In this document: piece by piece, positions 1 through 8,676 of the stretch
Layout of the letters: each line of letters begins with the position of its first letter
Position numbering within the stretch: position 1 is the first letter of the stretch
Source: Bacillota bacterium
GTDB lineage: Bacteria > Bacillota > Bacilli > Paenibacillales > Paenibacillaceae
NCBI GenBank assembly: GCA_023391635.1
Contig: JAEWAQ010000048.1
Span: forward strand, 1 to 64,000
DNA length: 64,000 bases
Direction of reading: 5' to 3'
The notes under the pieces: model-generated
What the model was told of the DNA's origin: nothing
The model's database searches: none
Seen by the model: the letters and a program-made list of their open reading frames with translations, nothing else
Translations under genes and position numbers: made by a program

Positions 1-146
1 ACGATCTCCTCGGATGCCGTCTGCGACCCGGACGGTTCGTTGCTGGCGGGGCTGCCGCTGTTTTCTTTGTTGCCTCCGCATGCCGCAAGCGCGATTGCAA
101 GGGCGCCAAGCATCAACAGCAGGGCTAAATTTTTGCGTATCATCAT
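1..146 (-). CDS. Lipoprotein, N-terminal fragment (cut by window edge)
   Basis: Reading the minus strand from an ATG-ATG pair at 146/143 gives a classic lipoprotein signal: a short positive start (MMIRKN), a hydrophobic run rich in Leu and Ala, and the lipobox LAAC followed by Gly-Gly. After the cysteine comes a Ser/Gly/Asn/Glu-rich linker. A good ribosome site (GGGGGAGG) sits just upstream. The protein should be lipid-anchored on the outer face of the membrane. Many such proteins are ABC transporter substrate-binding components, but the mature part lies outside the window, so the function cannot be named. Confidence 0.8.
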   Translation of the reverse strand, partial: MMIRKNLALLLMLGALAIALAACGGNKENSGSPASNEPSGSQTASEEI

Positions 147-260
147 ACAACCTCCCCCAAATCTTGTCAATGATTACAATCACATTCTAGCACATTCTTT
201 CCGGCTTATAGCGCTGAAATCATGACGGGTTCGTGAACAAAATGGCGCTTCGACGAATAA

Positions 261-296
261 CGAAAGCCCCCGGATGCCATGATCCGAGGGCTTTCG
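261..296. terminator. Intrinsic terminator-like hairpin
   Basis: A hairpin of 9 plus 5 base pairs (CGAAAGCCC pairing with GGGCTTTCG, then CGGAT with ATCCG) lies just beyond the stop of the minus-strand gene at 335-697. No strong T-tract follows on either side, so it may act as a transcript end or as a boundary structure. Confidence 0.6.
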
Positions 297-334
297 CCGT
301 GGAGCTTGATGCAACGTCTGCTCGCGATGTACTG

Positions 335-697
335 TTACCTGGCCGGATTTCGCTTAGCTGCCGAGAATGGGCTGCCTACCGGGATGAACAGATCGATAAT
401 CCCGATCACCAACGCGGCCAAAATAGCACCGATCACGGTCGCATGCACGCCGCCGACGACGAACTGAGCCAGCCAGATGACGAGCGCGCTCGCGAGAAAT
501 CCGACGATGCCGCGGCCGAACGGTGTAATCCGCTTGCCGAAGATGCCTTCGAGAATCCAACCGAACAAGGCGATGATCAGCGCCAGCACGAGCGCGCTCC
601 AGAAACCGCCTACCGTGAAGTTCGGGACGAGCCATCCCACGATCATCAGTACGATCGCCGATACGATGAACCTTACGACATGTCCGAGAAAATGCAT
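335..697 (-). CDS. Phage holin family / YvlD-like four-helix membrane protein
   Basis: The 120-residue product is almost entirely hydrophobic with about four membrane segments and ends in a short basic tail. The pattern, including the GWLVPNFTVGGFW region after the first helix, resembles the small membrane proteins annotated as phage holin family IV (YvlD-like), which are ordinary chromosomal genes in Bacillales. The start has a strong ribosome site (AAAGGAGG). It is transcribed away from mutS2. Its role is unknown; the YvlD link to envelope stress is a family association, not something visible here. Confidence 0.75.
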   Translation of the reverse strand: MHFLGHVVRFIVSAIVLMIVGWLVPNFTVGGFWSALVLALIIALFGWILEGIFGKRITPFGRGIVGFLASALVIWLAQFVVGGVHATVIGAILAALVIGIIDLFIPVGSPFSAAKRNPAR

Positions 698-767
698 GTC
701 AGCCTGCCTCCTTTATCCGAGATATCTTTAGTTTGTCCGATGTTTGCATCTCTATAAGTACAAGAGT

Positions 768-796
768 TTCGCAAGACGAAGCCGTTCGGCTATAAT
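768..796 (+). promoter_or_regulatory. Candidate promoter of mutS2
   Basis: A perfect TATAAT at 791-796 lies 30 bases before the GTG start of mutS2. The hexamer 17 bases upstream (TTCGCA) is a poor -35 match, so only the -10 element is convincing. Confidence 0.45.
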
Positions 797-825
797 AAGG
801 TTCGAGAGGAGTTGGCCATCCAGCC

Positions 826-3189
826 GTGAACGATAAGGCTCTCCATACATTAGAATATGACAAGATCATTCGCCGCTTGACGGTGTCCTGCGCGACTTCG
901 CTGGGCAAGGAGCGCGCGCAGCAGCTGCAGCCGACCCGAGACTTGCGCGAAGCGGCCCGCCTGCTGCGGGAAACCGACGAAGCGGTACGGGCATCGGCAC
1001 TTAAAGGCGCGGCCCCTTTCGGCGGCATCGTCGACGTCAGGCCGCAATTGTCGCGGGCGAAGCTCGGCGGCATGCTGCAGCCCGCCGATCTTATCGATAT
1101 CGCGCAGATGATCGCCGGCATTCGCAAGCTTAAACGCTACGTCTCATCCGTCGCGGAAGAAGCGCAAGTGCCGCTGCTGGAAGATCTATGCGAACCGCTC
1201 ACGGACTGCAAGCCGCTCGAGACGGAAATTCGCCGCTGCATCGATGAGCAAGGCGATGTGCTGGATGCGGCAAGCTCGGAACTCGCTTCCACACGCCGGG
1301 ACATTCGAATTAGCGAAGGACGCGCGCGTGAAAAGCTTGAGAGCATGATTCGTACCGGCTCGGTGCAGAAAATGCTGCAGGAAGCGCTGATCACGATTCG
1401 CGGCGATCGGTACGTCATCCCGGTGAAGCAGGAATACCGGGCGCATTTCGGCGGCATCGTGCATGACCAATCCGGCAGCGGGGCTACCTTGTTCATCGAG
1501 CCGGAAGCGGTCGTGCAACTGAACAACAAGCTGCGCGAACTCAAGCTGCGCGAACAGAAGGAAATCGAGCGGATCTTGCGACATCTCAGCGCATCGACGG
1601 GGGAGAAAGCCGGTCTCCTGATCGGCGACGCGGAGACGATCGGCTTGCTCGACTTTATATTTGCCAAGTCGACGCTTGCCGAATCTCAATTTGCCACTTT
1701 GCCCTCCGTGAACGACGAAGGCCGCATCGACCTTCGCAGGGCGCGTCATCCGCTGATCGATCCGAAACAGGTCGTTCCGATCGATGTGGAGCTAGGCGGC
1801 GAATTTTCGGCGATTATCGTGACTGGACCGAATACCGGGGGCAAGACCGTGTCTCTGAAGACGATCGGCTTGCTCAGTCTGATGGCGATGTCCGGCTTGT
1901 TCGTCACGGCGGATGAAGGCAGCGTGCTGTGCGTATTCGACGGCATCTTCGCGGATATCGGCGACGAGCAGAGTATCGAGCAGAATCTCAGTACGTTCTC
2001 CAGCCATATGACGAACCTGATCGCCATGCTCGATCAGGTCAATGCGCGCAGTCTTGTGCTGCTTGACGAACTGGGCGCGGGGACGGACCCGGCGGAAGGA
2101 TCGGCTCTGGCGATCGCTATTCTTGAGCATTTGCACCGCATCGGCTGCCGTATCGTGGCTACGACGCACTACAGCGAGCTCAAGGCCTACGCCTACAATC
2201 GCGATGGCATCAGCAATGCCAGTATGGAATTCGACGTTGCTACGCTTCGGCCGACGTATCGGCTGCTGGTAGGCGTTCCCGGCCGCAGCAACGCATTCGC
2301 GATCGCGGAGAGGCTCGGTCTGAGGCGCAGCATCATCGAACATGCGAGGGGCGAAGTGAGTGAAGACGAGCTCAAGGTGGACACGATGATCGCCACGCTC
2401 GAGCAGGATCGTCTGCGGGCAGAGTCGGAGCGGGTCATGGCCGAGCGGCTTCGCGCCGAAGTGGAGAAGCTGCGGCAACAGATTGAAGATGAACGCCGTC
2501 GTTTCCAGGAACAGAAGATCAAGTTAATGGAAGAAGCCCGGGAGGAAGCCCGCGTCTCCGTCGTCAAAGCCAAGCGTGAAGCCGAAGACATCATCGCGGA
2601 CTTGCGCAAGATGGCATTGGAGGAAGGCGCCTCCATCAAAGAGCATAAGCTGATCGAGGCGAGACGGCGCCTGGAAGAAGCCGTGCCCGCCGCTCCGACA
2701 GCGCGCATGCGTGCTGCGACCGGTGCCAAACCCCTCAAGATCGAAGCTGGCGACGAGGTTATCGTGCATTCCTTGAACGGCCAGAAAGGGCATGTGGTCG
2801 AACTGTCCGGCGGAACGGACGCGGTCGTACAGCTCGGCATCATGAAGATGAAAGTACCGCTGGGAGATCTCGAGCCGATCCGCGCTAAGCCCGTCAAGGC
2901 ACCTGTAAAGACGGCTCCTAGCGTGACGCGTACACGTGACGAACATATGCGGACCGAGCTGGATCTGCGCGGAACTACGCTCGACGAGGCGATTCTCGAG
3001 GTGGACCGTTTTCTGGATGAAGCGTTCCTGTCGAATCTCGGGCAAGTGTATCTGATTCACGGCAAAGGCACGGGCGCGCTGCGGACGGGCGTGCAGGAGT
3101 TCCTGCGGCGGCACAAGCACGTGAAAAGCTACCGGCTGGGCAACTACGGGGAAGGCGGAGCAGGCGTGACGGTAGCCGAGCTTCATTGA
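826..3189 (+). CDS. mutS2: Endonuclease MutS2
   Basis: The 787-residue protein has the full MutS2 layout: a MutS core and clamp region, an ATPase with Walker A (GPNTGGKT, residues 334-341) and Walker B (D414-E415 in LVLLDELGAG), a long Glu/Arg-rich coiled coil around 510-620, and a C-terminal Smr nuclease domain with LDLRG (712-716) and HGKGTG (745-750). MutS2 lacks the mismatch-recognition domain of MutS. In Gram-positive bacteria it is tied to suppression of recombination and, in B. subtilis, to rescue of collided ribosomes. The start is GTG, with GGAG about 14 bases upstream, so the exact start is a little uncertain. Confidence 0.96.
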   Translation: MNDKALHTLEYDKIIRRLTVSCATSLGKERAQQLQPTRDLREAARLLRETDEAVRASALKGAAPFGGIVDVRPQLSRAKLGGMLQPADLIDIAQMIAGIRKLKRYVSSVAEEAQVPLLEDLCEPLTDCKPLETEIRRCIDEQGDVLDAASSELASTRRDIRISEGRAREKLESMIRTGSVQKMLQEALITIRGDRYVIPVKQEYRAHFGGIVHDQSGSGATLFIEPEAVVQLNNKLRELKLREQKEIERILRHLSASTGEKAGLLIGDAETIGLLDFIFAKSTLAESQFATLPSVNDEGRIDLRRARHPLIDPKQVVPIDVELGGEFSAIIVTGPNTGGKTVSLKTIGLLSLMAMSGLFVTADEGSVLCVFDGIFADIGDEQSIEQNLSTFSSHMTNLIAMLDQVNARSLVLLDELGAGTDPAEGSALAIAILEHLHRIGCRIVATTHYSELKAYAYNRDGISNASMEFDVATLRPTYRLLVGVPGRSNAFAIAERLGLRRSIIEHARGEVSEDELKVDTMIATLEQDRLRAESERVMAERLRAEVEKLRQQIEDERRRFQEQKIKLMEEAREEARVSVVKAKREAEDIIADLRKMALEEGASIKEHKLIEARRRLEEAVPAAPTARMRAATGAKPLKIEAGDEVIVHSLNGQKGHVVELSGGTDAVVQLGIMKMKVPLGDLEPIRAKPVKAPVKTAPSVTRTRDEHMRTELDLRGTTLDEAILEVDRFLDEAFLSNLGQVYLIHGKGTGALRTGVQEFLRRHKHVKSYRLGNYGEGGAGVTVAELH

Positions 3190-3243
3190 CCGGGGTGCAG
3201 GCGCTGCCGCACAGCATTGATCCGGTGCGAACGGAGGGAATCC

Positions 3244-3660
3244 ATGGGCGTGGTCGATTCTTTGTTGAAGTATCCGCTGGCGTCCGTACTCGCTTATTTT
3301 TCGGTCGGCATTTTGGCGTTGATCGTGTTTTTGTCCGTTTTCGAACGGGTAACTAAATACGATGGCTGGGAAGAAATCCGCAAGGGCAACGTATCGGCGG
3401 CCATGGCAACCGGCGGGAAAATATTCGGGATTTGCAACATTTTCCGCTATTCGATCGGGGCCGGCGATTCGATCTACGAGAGCATGCTGTGGGCAGCCAT
3501 CGGATTCGTGCTGCTGTTGGTCGCCTATTTCCTGTTTGAATATTTGACGCCGGTGTTCAGGATCGATGAGGAGATCGGCAAGGACAACCGGGCGGTCGGA
3601 CTGCTGGCCATGATTATTTCCGTCTCGCTATCTTACATTATCGGCGCGGCGGTAACGTGA
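3244..3660 (+). CDS. DUF350 (YjfL/UPF0719) membrane protein
   Basis: The 138-residue protein has four predicted membrane helices and the DUF350 pattern of an early VFERVTKYDGWEEI segment followed by a long helix and a short acidic loop. I chose the ATG at 3244 because GGAGGG lies seven bases upstream; an earlier in-frame ATG at 3217 lacks such a site. It follows mutS2 closely and precedes a 27-codon membrane ORF and a zinc-ribbon gene, probably in one transcript. The biochemical role of the family is not established. Confidence 0.8.
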   Translation: MGVVDSLLKYPLASVLAYFSVGILALIVFLSVFERVTKYDGWEEIRKGNVSAAMATGGKIFGICNIFRYSIGAGDSIYESMLWAAIGFVLLLVAYFLFEYLTPVFRIDEEIGKDNRAVGLLAMIISVSLSYIIGAAVT

Positions 3661-3679
3661 TGCGGAGGATTGCGCGAGA

Positions 3680-3763
3680 ATGAAGTACTTGTGGGGAACG
3701 TTGTTTGCGCTGGCGATATTGTTTATCGTTCTGGGCGTCGTGTATTTGTGGAATGCAGGTTGA
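3680..3763 (+). CDS. Small membrane peptide, 27 aa
   Basis: An ATG at 3680 with GGAGG eleven bases upstream opens a 27-codon frame. The product is one hydrophobic helix (Leu/Phe/Ile/Val) with a single Lys near the start and a short YLWNAG end, so it should be a single-pass membrane peptide. It starts 19 bases after the DUF350 gene stop and ends 47 bases before the zinc-ribbon gene, consistent with one operon. No function can be read from sequence. Position and composition support translation, but a chance ORF is possible. Confidence 0.55.
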   Translation: MKYLWGTLFALAILFIVLGVVYLWNAG

Positions 3764-3810
3764 AGGATGCGGGTATACGTAAAAATAAACGTTTGGAGGA
3801 GGCGCGGACG

Positions 3811-4344
3811 ATGGCGGTTGTGGTGTGTCCTTGGTGCCAGAGCGAAATCCCGCATGAGGAAGGCGAGGAACTGGAACGGTATTGCCCATTCTGCGAGAAC
3901 GAACTCGGCGGCTATCGGACCTTGACGATCGGCGGCGGGGAGGAAGACGAGCAGACGGATGACGATGAAGAGGATGAGGAAGACATCGTACGTTCGCTTC
4001 TCGGCGACGAAGATTTGACATGGATCGATGAAGAAGACCCGCTGCTCGAAATGGAAACGCTGCTGCAAGTAGAAGAATCGGTGGACAAATTGCTCGACGA
4101 GCAGGAAGTCGTGCCGGAGTGCCCGCATTGCAAGGAGTACATGCTGGAAGCCGGCGCGCAAGTCGTCACGGCGGATACCTTTCTGCCGCGGGTTCCGGAG
4201 TCGCTCGGACAGTCCGTTCTGGAGGCGCCGTTCTCGCTGACAATGTATGTGTGCCCATCTTGCTTTTCAGTGCAGCATGTATTGGACGAAGGTGCGCGTA
4301 CCCGACTCGCAAGCCGCTTGAGCGGATCTGCCGAAGGAAACTGA
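3811..4344 (+). CDS. Acidic zinc-ribbon protein
   Basis: The 177-residue product begins with CPWC and CPFC (a four-cysteine zinc ribbon at about residues 6-31), then runs through a very acidic Asp/Glu stretch, and has a second CPHC...CPSC pair in the C-terminal half. Start chosen at ATG 3811, which has TTTGGAGGAGG upstream; a longer reading would overlap the 27-aa ORF. Two zinc ribbons around an acidic linker suggest a cytoplasmic binding or scaffold protein. No catalytic motif is visible and I do not recognise a named family. Confidence 0.75.
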   Translation: MAVVVCPWCQSEIPHEEGEELERYCPFCENELGGYRTLTIGGGEEDEQTDDDEEDEEDIVRSLLGDEDLTWIDEEDPLLEMETLLQVEESVDKLLDEQEVVPECPHCKEYMLEAGAQVVTADTFLPRVPESLGQSVLEAPFSLTMYVCPSCFSVQHVLDEGARTRLASRLSGSAEGN

Positions 4345-4406
4345 TCTTCCGACGCGACCGGATATAGGGATCGGGTATCCAATTATCATGAGACACAGAG
4401 TATCTG

Positions 4407-4445
4407 CCGCTTCATCGGAGTCGCCTCCGGTTGAGCGGTGTTTTT
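4407..4445 (+). terminator. Intrinsic terminator after the mutS2 gene cluster
   Basis: A 14-base-pair stem (CCGCTTCATCGGAG with CTCCGGTTGAGCGG, one mismatch) with a TCGC loop is followed by TGTTTTT, a textbook intrinsic terminator on the plus strand. Confidence 0.85.
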
Positions 4446-4542
4446 GGAATGGGCCGTTTCAACCTAGCGTCTTTTTTTTCCTTTTCACAATGCCCGTTCT
4501 TGATGTATCATGGAGAGTAATTTAATACGGAGAGGGATCGCG

Positions 4543-5034
4543 ATGAACCAATTGAAATTAAGCATTCTGGATCTGCTCAAGGAAGACGCGAGACTGGCTC
4601 CTTCCACGATCGCGACGATGTTGGGAGTCGCGGAAGCGGAAGTGTCGGCCGCGATCGCGGAGATGGAACAAGATCACGTCATCGTCAAATATGCGACGGT
4701 CATCAATTGGAGCAAAGTGGACGACGAGAAAGTTACGGCCTTGATCGAGGTGGAATGCACGCCAGAGCGCGGGCGTGGCTTCGAGAGCATCGCGGAGCGA
4801 ATCTATCTGTACCCGGAAGTGAAGTCGGTGTTCCTCATGTCGGGCGCATATGATCTGTGCGTGGAGATCGAGGGCAAGAACTTGAAGGAAGTCGCCTCAT
4901 TCGTGTCCAATAAGCTGTCCACCATCGAATCGGTCATTTCCACGAAGACGTTTTTCATTTTGAAAAAATACAAGCAAGACGGCATCATATTCGAGGAATT
5001 CGAGGACGACGGGCGCCTGTTGATATCCCCGTGA
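4543..5034 (+). CDS. Lrp/AsnC family transcriptional regulator
   Basis: The 163-residue protein has an N-terminal winged HTH (about residues 5-55) and a C-terminal RAM ligand-binding domain, with the family's SGAYDLCVEIEGKNL segment. Start at ATG 4543 follows GGAGAGGG; the upstream ATG at 4510 has no such site. It lies 40 bases before an aminotransferase gene, the same order as yugG-yugH in B. subtilis. It probably controls that enzyme in response to an amino acid, which is inference from context. Confidence 0.9.
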   Translation: MNQLKLSILDLLKEDARLAPSTIATMLGVAEAEVSAAIAEMEQDHVIVKYATVINWSKVDDEKVTALIEVECTPERGRGFESIAERIYLYPEVKSVFLMSGAYDLCVEIEGKNLKEVASFVSNKLSTIESVISTKTFFILKKYKQDGIIFEEFEDDGRLLISP

Positions 5035-5074
5035 CCCGATTGCCGCCCTGCTGATGGCAAAGGATCGGTGTTCC

Positions 5075-6301
5075 ATGATCAAAGACAAGGAAGTTGCTCC
5101 CCTGGTCGAACAGCCGTCTCAAACTGAAGGCATGTCACGCTATCTGAACGCGCGGACGCGCGACATCCCGCCTTCGGGGATCAGGCGCTTCTTCGATCTC
5201 GTGAGTTCAAGCAAGGATAAGGAAATCATCTCGCTGGGCGTCGGCGAACCCGATTTCGTCACGCCGTGGCGGGTGCGGGATGCGGCCGTATATTCGCTGG
5301 AGAAGGGGAAGACGCAATATACGCCCAATGCCGGCACGCCGGAGCTTCGCGAGGCGATCGGCCAATATTTGCATGACCAATTCTCGGTAGATTACGATCC
5401 CGGCAAGGAAATCGTCGTCACGGTCGGCGGCAGCGAAGGGATCGACCTGGCGTTGCGCGCTTTGATTGAACCCGGCGACGAGATTCTCGTGCCTGAACCG
5501 ACCTACCTGCCGTATGCGCCGATCAGTACGCTGGCCGGAGGAGTTGCCGTCGGCATCGAGACGTTCGCCAAGGACCATTTCAAGCTGACCGCGGACAGCC
5601 TGCGCGCGGCGATTACGCCACGCTCCAAAGTACTGATCTTCTGCTACCCGAGCAATCCGACAGGCGCTATCATGACATACGAGGACATGCTTCCGATCGC
5701 CAAGCTGGTAGAAGAGCATGATCTGATTGTCATTTCGGACGAGATCTACGCCGAGTTGACATACGGTTCCAAGCATGTGAGCTTCGCATCGATGCCGGGG
5801 ATGAAGGACCGGACGATTCTGGTCAGCGGCTTCTCCAAGGCGTTTGCCATGACCGGATGGCGAATGGGGTACGTGTGCGCGCATCCCGATCTGATCGCCG
5901 CGATGCTGAAAATTCATCAATACACGATCATGTGTGCGCCGATTATGGCCCAGGTGGCGGCGTTGGAATCGCTCAGTCCGAACGGATTGGAAGAGAAGGA
6001 TCGGATGATCGAGTCTTACAATCAACGCAGGCGCCTGGTCGTGCACGGCTTTCGCGAGATCGGGATGCCCTGTCATGAGCCGCAGGGAGCATTCTATGCG
6101 TTTCCTTCGATTCAACAGACCGGCTTATCCTCCGAAGAGTTCGCGCAGCGGCTCGTGATCGAGGCGAAAGTCGCTGCCGTGCCCGGTTACGTGTTCGGCA
6201 AGGGCGGCGAAGGATTCCTGCGCTGCTGCTATGCGACGTCGGTCGTCCAATTGCAAGAAGCGCTGGAGAGGATCGGCCAATTCCTGCATCGCATCAAGTG
6301 A
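5075..6301 (+). CDS. Class I/II aminotransferase (YugH/AspC-like)
   Basis: This 408-residue PLP enzyme has the fold-type I landmarks: GVGEPDF near the N terminus, SNPTGA in the middle, the Asp of SDEIYAELTYG, and the PLP lysine K255 in SGFSKAFAMTGWRMGY. Such enzymes transfer amino groups between aspartate, alanine or aromatic amino acids and 2-oxoglutarate; substrate cannot be fixed from sequence. I prefer ATG 5075 because AAAGGA precedes it; ATG 5054 is in frame but has no ribosome site. It is paired with the Lrp-type regulator upstream. Confidence 0.9.
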   Translation: MIKDKEVAPLVEQPSQTEGMSRYLNARTRDIPPSGIRRFFDLVSSSKDKEIISLGVGEPDFVTPWRVRDAAVYSLEKGKTQYTPNAGTPELREAIGQYLHDQFSVDYDPGKEIVVTVGGSEGIDLALRALIEPGDEILVPEPTYLPYAPISTLAGGVAVGIETFAKDHFKLTADSLRAAITPRSKVLIFCYPSNPTGAIMTYEDMLPIAKLVEEHDLIVISDEIYAELTYGSKHVSFASMPGMKDRTILVSGFSKAFAMTGWRMGYVCAHPDLIAAMLKIHQYTIMCAPIMAQVAALESLSPNGLEEKDRMIESYNQRRRLVVHGFREIGMPCHEPQGAFYAFPSIQQTGLSSEEFAQRLVIEAKVAAVPGYVFGKGGEGFLRCCYATSVVQLQEALERIGQFLHRIK

Positions 6302-6328
6302 GCAGGGCGGGGAGAAGGGAGAGCGTGC

Positions 6329-6535
6329 ATGGATCCGGGGAATTCCGACAAACGGTCCTTCGTCCAAGCGAAGCTGGCAGACGATATCGACGATTTGCGG
6401 CGCAAGATGGCGGAGGCATTCTTGAAGGAAACGTCCTTCATTGCCGAACCGGTCATCATGATCAGCAGGCAACTGGACGTGAAAATCAATGAATATATGA
6501 AAAATTGGCAGGCAGGACGCAAGAAAGCCCGGTGA
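6329..6535 (+). CDS. Spo0E-like aspartyl-phosphate phosphatase
   Basis: The 68-residue protein ends with SRQLDVKINEYMKNW, close to the Spo0E signature SxxLDxxIxxY. It is preceded by a helix with the LADDIDDLRRKMAEAF pattern, giving the two-helix hairpin of this family. Members dephosphorylate Spo0A~P and delay sporulation. GGGAGAAGGGAG gives a good ribosome site. The size is typical of the short relatives of Spo0E. It follows the aminotransferase by 27 bases and ends in its own terminator. Confidence 0.85.
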   Translation: MDPGNSDKRSFVQAKLADDIDDLRRKMAEAFLKETSFIAEPVIMISRQLDVKINEYMKNWQAGRKKAR

Positions 6536-6561
6536 TGCGCGGATCCGGGCTTTCTTTTTTT
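6522..6561 (+). terminator. Intrinsic terminator overlapping the Spo0E-like stop
   Basis: AGAAAGCCCGG pairs perfectly with CCGGGCTTTCT (11 base pairs) and is followed by a run of T residues. The left arm overlaps the last codons of the Spo0E-like gene. Confidence 0.92.
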
Positions 6562-6566
6562 GCCGG

Positions 6567-6595
6567 TTGGGCCGAATTTGCCAATATGTTATGAT
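6567..6595 (+). promoter_or_regulatory. Candidate promoter of the adenosyltransferase operon
   Basis: TTGGGC at 6567, a 17-base spacer and TATGAT at 6590-6595 form a reasonable sigma-A promoter just after the terminator and 44 bases before the GTG start. Confidence 0.55.
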
Positions 6596-6638
6596 GGACA
6601 GTGACAGTGTACAGCTCATAGGAGAGGTTGACGTTGGC

Positions 6639-7280
6639 GTGAAAATATATACCCGAACCGGGGATGAAGGCAAAACGTCGGTCATCGGCGGTGGCCGCGT
6701 GGATAAAGACGACATTCGAGTGGAGGCATACGGCGAGATCGATGAACTGAACGCATTCGTCGGGCAAGCGGCGGCACTGGCATCGCGGAAGGACGAATTA
6801 AAACAGGCTAACGGTTTTATCGGGGCCGATGAGACTGGAGAAACCGGCGGGAATGGCTGGGCGGAGCTCGCGGAACGGCTCGCGATCATTCAGCACGAAT
6901 TGTTCGACTGCGGTTCGGACTTGTCATATGCCAATCCGGAGCCTGGGAAGATGAAAGTATCGGGCGAGATGGCGACGCGGCTGGAACAGTGGATCGACGA
7001 ATATGAGGCGATGACGCCGCCGATCCGGCGGTTCATTCTGCCGGGCGGCAGCCCGTTGGCCGCTTCCCTGCATGTGTGCCGGACGGTCTGCAGACGCGCG
7101 GAACGCCGCGCGGTTGCGCTTGCGGCCGAGCGCCCGTGTCCGAAGGAAGTTCGGCAGTATTTGAACCGGCTGTCGGATTTCTTCTTCGCGGCGGCCCGCG
7201 CGGCCAACGCCAGGACCGGCGTGCCGGACGTGGAATACGAGCGGGGGGCGAACGTGTTCAAGCGGACGACGGCCAAGTGA
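6639..7280 (+). CDS. ATP:cob(I)alamin adenosyltransferase, PduO type
   Basis: The 213-residue protein starts with the PduO signature KIYTRTGDEGKTSVIGG and continues with VEAYGEIDELNAFVG; the C-terminal half has the conserved PGGSPLAASLHVCRTVCRRAERR helix. This enzyme transfers the adenosyl group of ATP to reduced cobalamin, making coenzyme B12. The start is the GTG at 6639 with GGAGAGG eleven bases upstream; an earlier in-frame start would include promoter sequence. About 20 residues around 50-75 (GFIGADETGETGGNGW) look like a loop longer than usual. The stop overlaps the region of the next gene, so the two are probably co-transcribed. Confidence 0.93.
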   Translation: MKIYTRTGDEGKTSVIGGGRVDKDDIRVEAYGEIDELNAFVGQAAALASRKDELKQANGFIGADETGETGGNGWAELAERLAIIQHELFDCGSDLSYANPEPGKMKVSGEMATRLEQWIDEYEAMTPPIRRFILPGGSPLAASLHVCRTVCRRAERRAVALAAERPCPKEVRQYLNRLSDFFFAAARAANARTGVPDVEYERGANVFKRTTAK

Positions 7281-7321
7281 CGGGAGCGGGTCAAGGCTCC
7301 GCAAAGGCTGTGCATGCGGGA

Positions 7322-8317
7322 ATGGAATCGGAGATGGCCGGCGGCGGGGGCGAACATTACTTCGATCCGCTGCAGCTCGTCGCGGATGCGTCTGACGAAG
7401 GCAAGCTGCTGCGCGAGGTGCTGCATCGGCGTCTGGGTATGTCCAGACGGCTGCTCGTCAAGCTGAAGCGAACGGAAGCCGGCATTGTCGTGAACGGCCG
7501 AAGGGCGCGGACGAGCGACCGAATCGCGGCAGGAGATCGAATCGAGCTGCGCATCGAGCGCGAGGAGTCGAAGGATATCCTGCCGCAGCCGATGGCGCTG
7601 GACATCGTCTACGAAGACGAGCACCTGCTCGTCGTGAACAAGCCGGCGGGTCAGATCGTCCATCCGACGACAGGCCATTATATGGGCACGCTCGCCAACG
7701 GCATCGTGCATTACTGGCGCGAGAAAGGCGAGAAGTCGCGGTTTCATCCGGTGCATCGGCTTGACGAGCATACGTCCGGCCTGGTTGTCGTCGCGAAGCA
7801 CGCCTACGCGCATCAGCAGCTGTCCGAACAGATGTCGGAAGGGCGCGTGGAGAAGCGCTATCGCGCTTATGTCCATGGCTCGCCGCCTGAGCGCGACGGC
7901 GAGGTGAACGCGCCGATCGGACGCGCGGACGGGGACCCGCACAGACGTGTCGTGCGGGAAGATGGCGCGCAGTCGCTCACCTATTATGCAACGGCACAGG
8001 TTTACGGATGTGGAGCGACGACGCTTGATATTCGGCTCGGGACCGGCCGCACGCACCAGATTCGCGTTCATATGCTGCATGTCGGTTGTCCGCTTATCGG
8101 CGACGATTACTATAAGGACGCAATGCATGGCGATTCGCCTCTCGCGGCGCTTCTGGCGTCATCCGGCGTGATCGCCAGGCAGGCGCTGCACGCAGTCCGA
8201 CTTGGCTTCCGCCATCCCGTGACCGGCGCGGACATGCGGCTGGAGGCGGCTTTGCCGGAGGATTTGCAATCATTGGAAGGAGCGCTCAAGGCATGGTCAA
8301 CAACAAGCGCAAAGTAG
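7322..8317 (+). CDS. RluA-family pseudouridine synthase
   Basis: The 331-residue enzyme has an S4-like RNA-binding N terminus (LLVKLKRTEAGIVVNGRR) and a pseudouridine synthase domain with the catalytic aspartate D148 in HRLDEHTSG, the DEHLLVVNKPAG motif before it, and RTHQIRVHM near the C terminus. It converts uridine to pseudouridine in rRNA or tRNA; the target site cannot be told. A GTG at 7277 that overlaps the preceding stop is a possible longer start (15 more residues); neither has a strong ribosome site. The 3' end overlaps the next gene by 25 bases. Confidence 0.92.
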   Translation: MESEMAGGGGEHYFDPLQLVADASDEGKLLREVLHRRLGMSRRLLVKLKRTEAGIVVNGRRARTSDRIAAGDRIELRIEREESKDILPQPMALDIVYEDEHLLVVNKPAGQIVHPTTGHYMGTLANGIVHYWREKGEKSRFHPVHRLDEHTSGLVVVAKHAYAHQQLSEQMSEGRVEKRYRAYVHGSPPERDGEVNAPIGRADGDPHRRVVREDGAQSLTYYATAQVYGCGATTLDIRLGTGRTHQIRVHMLHVGCPLIGDDYYKDAMHGDSPLAALLASSGVIARQALHAVRLGFRHPVTGADMRLEAALPEDLQSLEGALKAWSTTSAK

Positions 8318-8676
8318 CTTCGAAACCGCTTATCATCTATCAATATCCGCCGTGCGGAACTTGCCGTGACGCCGTCAAGTGGCTGCAGGCGCGGGGGTAT
8401 ACGCTGGAGTCCCATAATCTGTGGGAGGAAGCGCCGTCCGTCGAACAGCTGAAGATGTGGATTCCGCTCAGCGGATTGCCGATCCAGCGATGGTTCAACG
8501 TATCCGGAGAGGTGTACCGGGAGATGGGGCTCAAAGACGTGCTGCCCGGCCTGTCGGAAGACGAGAAAATCGCGATTCTGTCCAGCAACGGTCGTCTTAT
8601 CAAACGCCCGATCGTGACCGATGGGACGAAGGTGACGGTCGGTTATAAAGAAGAGTCGTACGAGTTGAACTGGTAG
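8293..8676 (+). CDS. Spx/ArsC-family thioredoxin-fold protein
   Basis: The 127-residue protein has the thioredoxin-like ArsC/Spx fold with an N-terminal CGTC redox motif (C21-C24) in YPPCGTCRDAVKWL and the late KRPIV segment seen in this family. Length and motif fit the YusI/Spx-like group of Bacillales rather than true arsenate reductase. Full Spx proteins bind the RNA polymerase alpha subunit; whether this one does is unknown. GGAAGGA lies before the ATG, inside the end of the pseudouridine synthase gene, so the two genes overlap by 25 bases. Confidence 0.85.
   Translation: MVNNKRKVASKPLIIYQYPPCGTCRDAVKWLQARGYTLESHNLWEEAPSVEQLKMWIPLSGLPIQRWFNVSGEVYREMGLKDVLPGLSEDEKIAILSSNGRLIKRPIVTDGTKVTVGYKEESYELNW

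Noticed and set aside
233..757. 174-codon plus-strand frame opposite the holin-like gene
   Set aside because: Antisense to a clear membrane protein, highly charged, and without a ribosome site.
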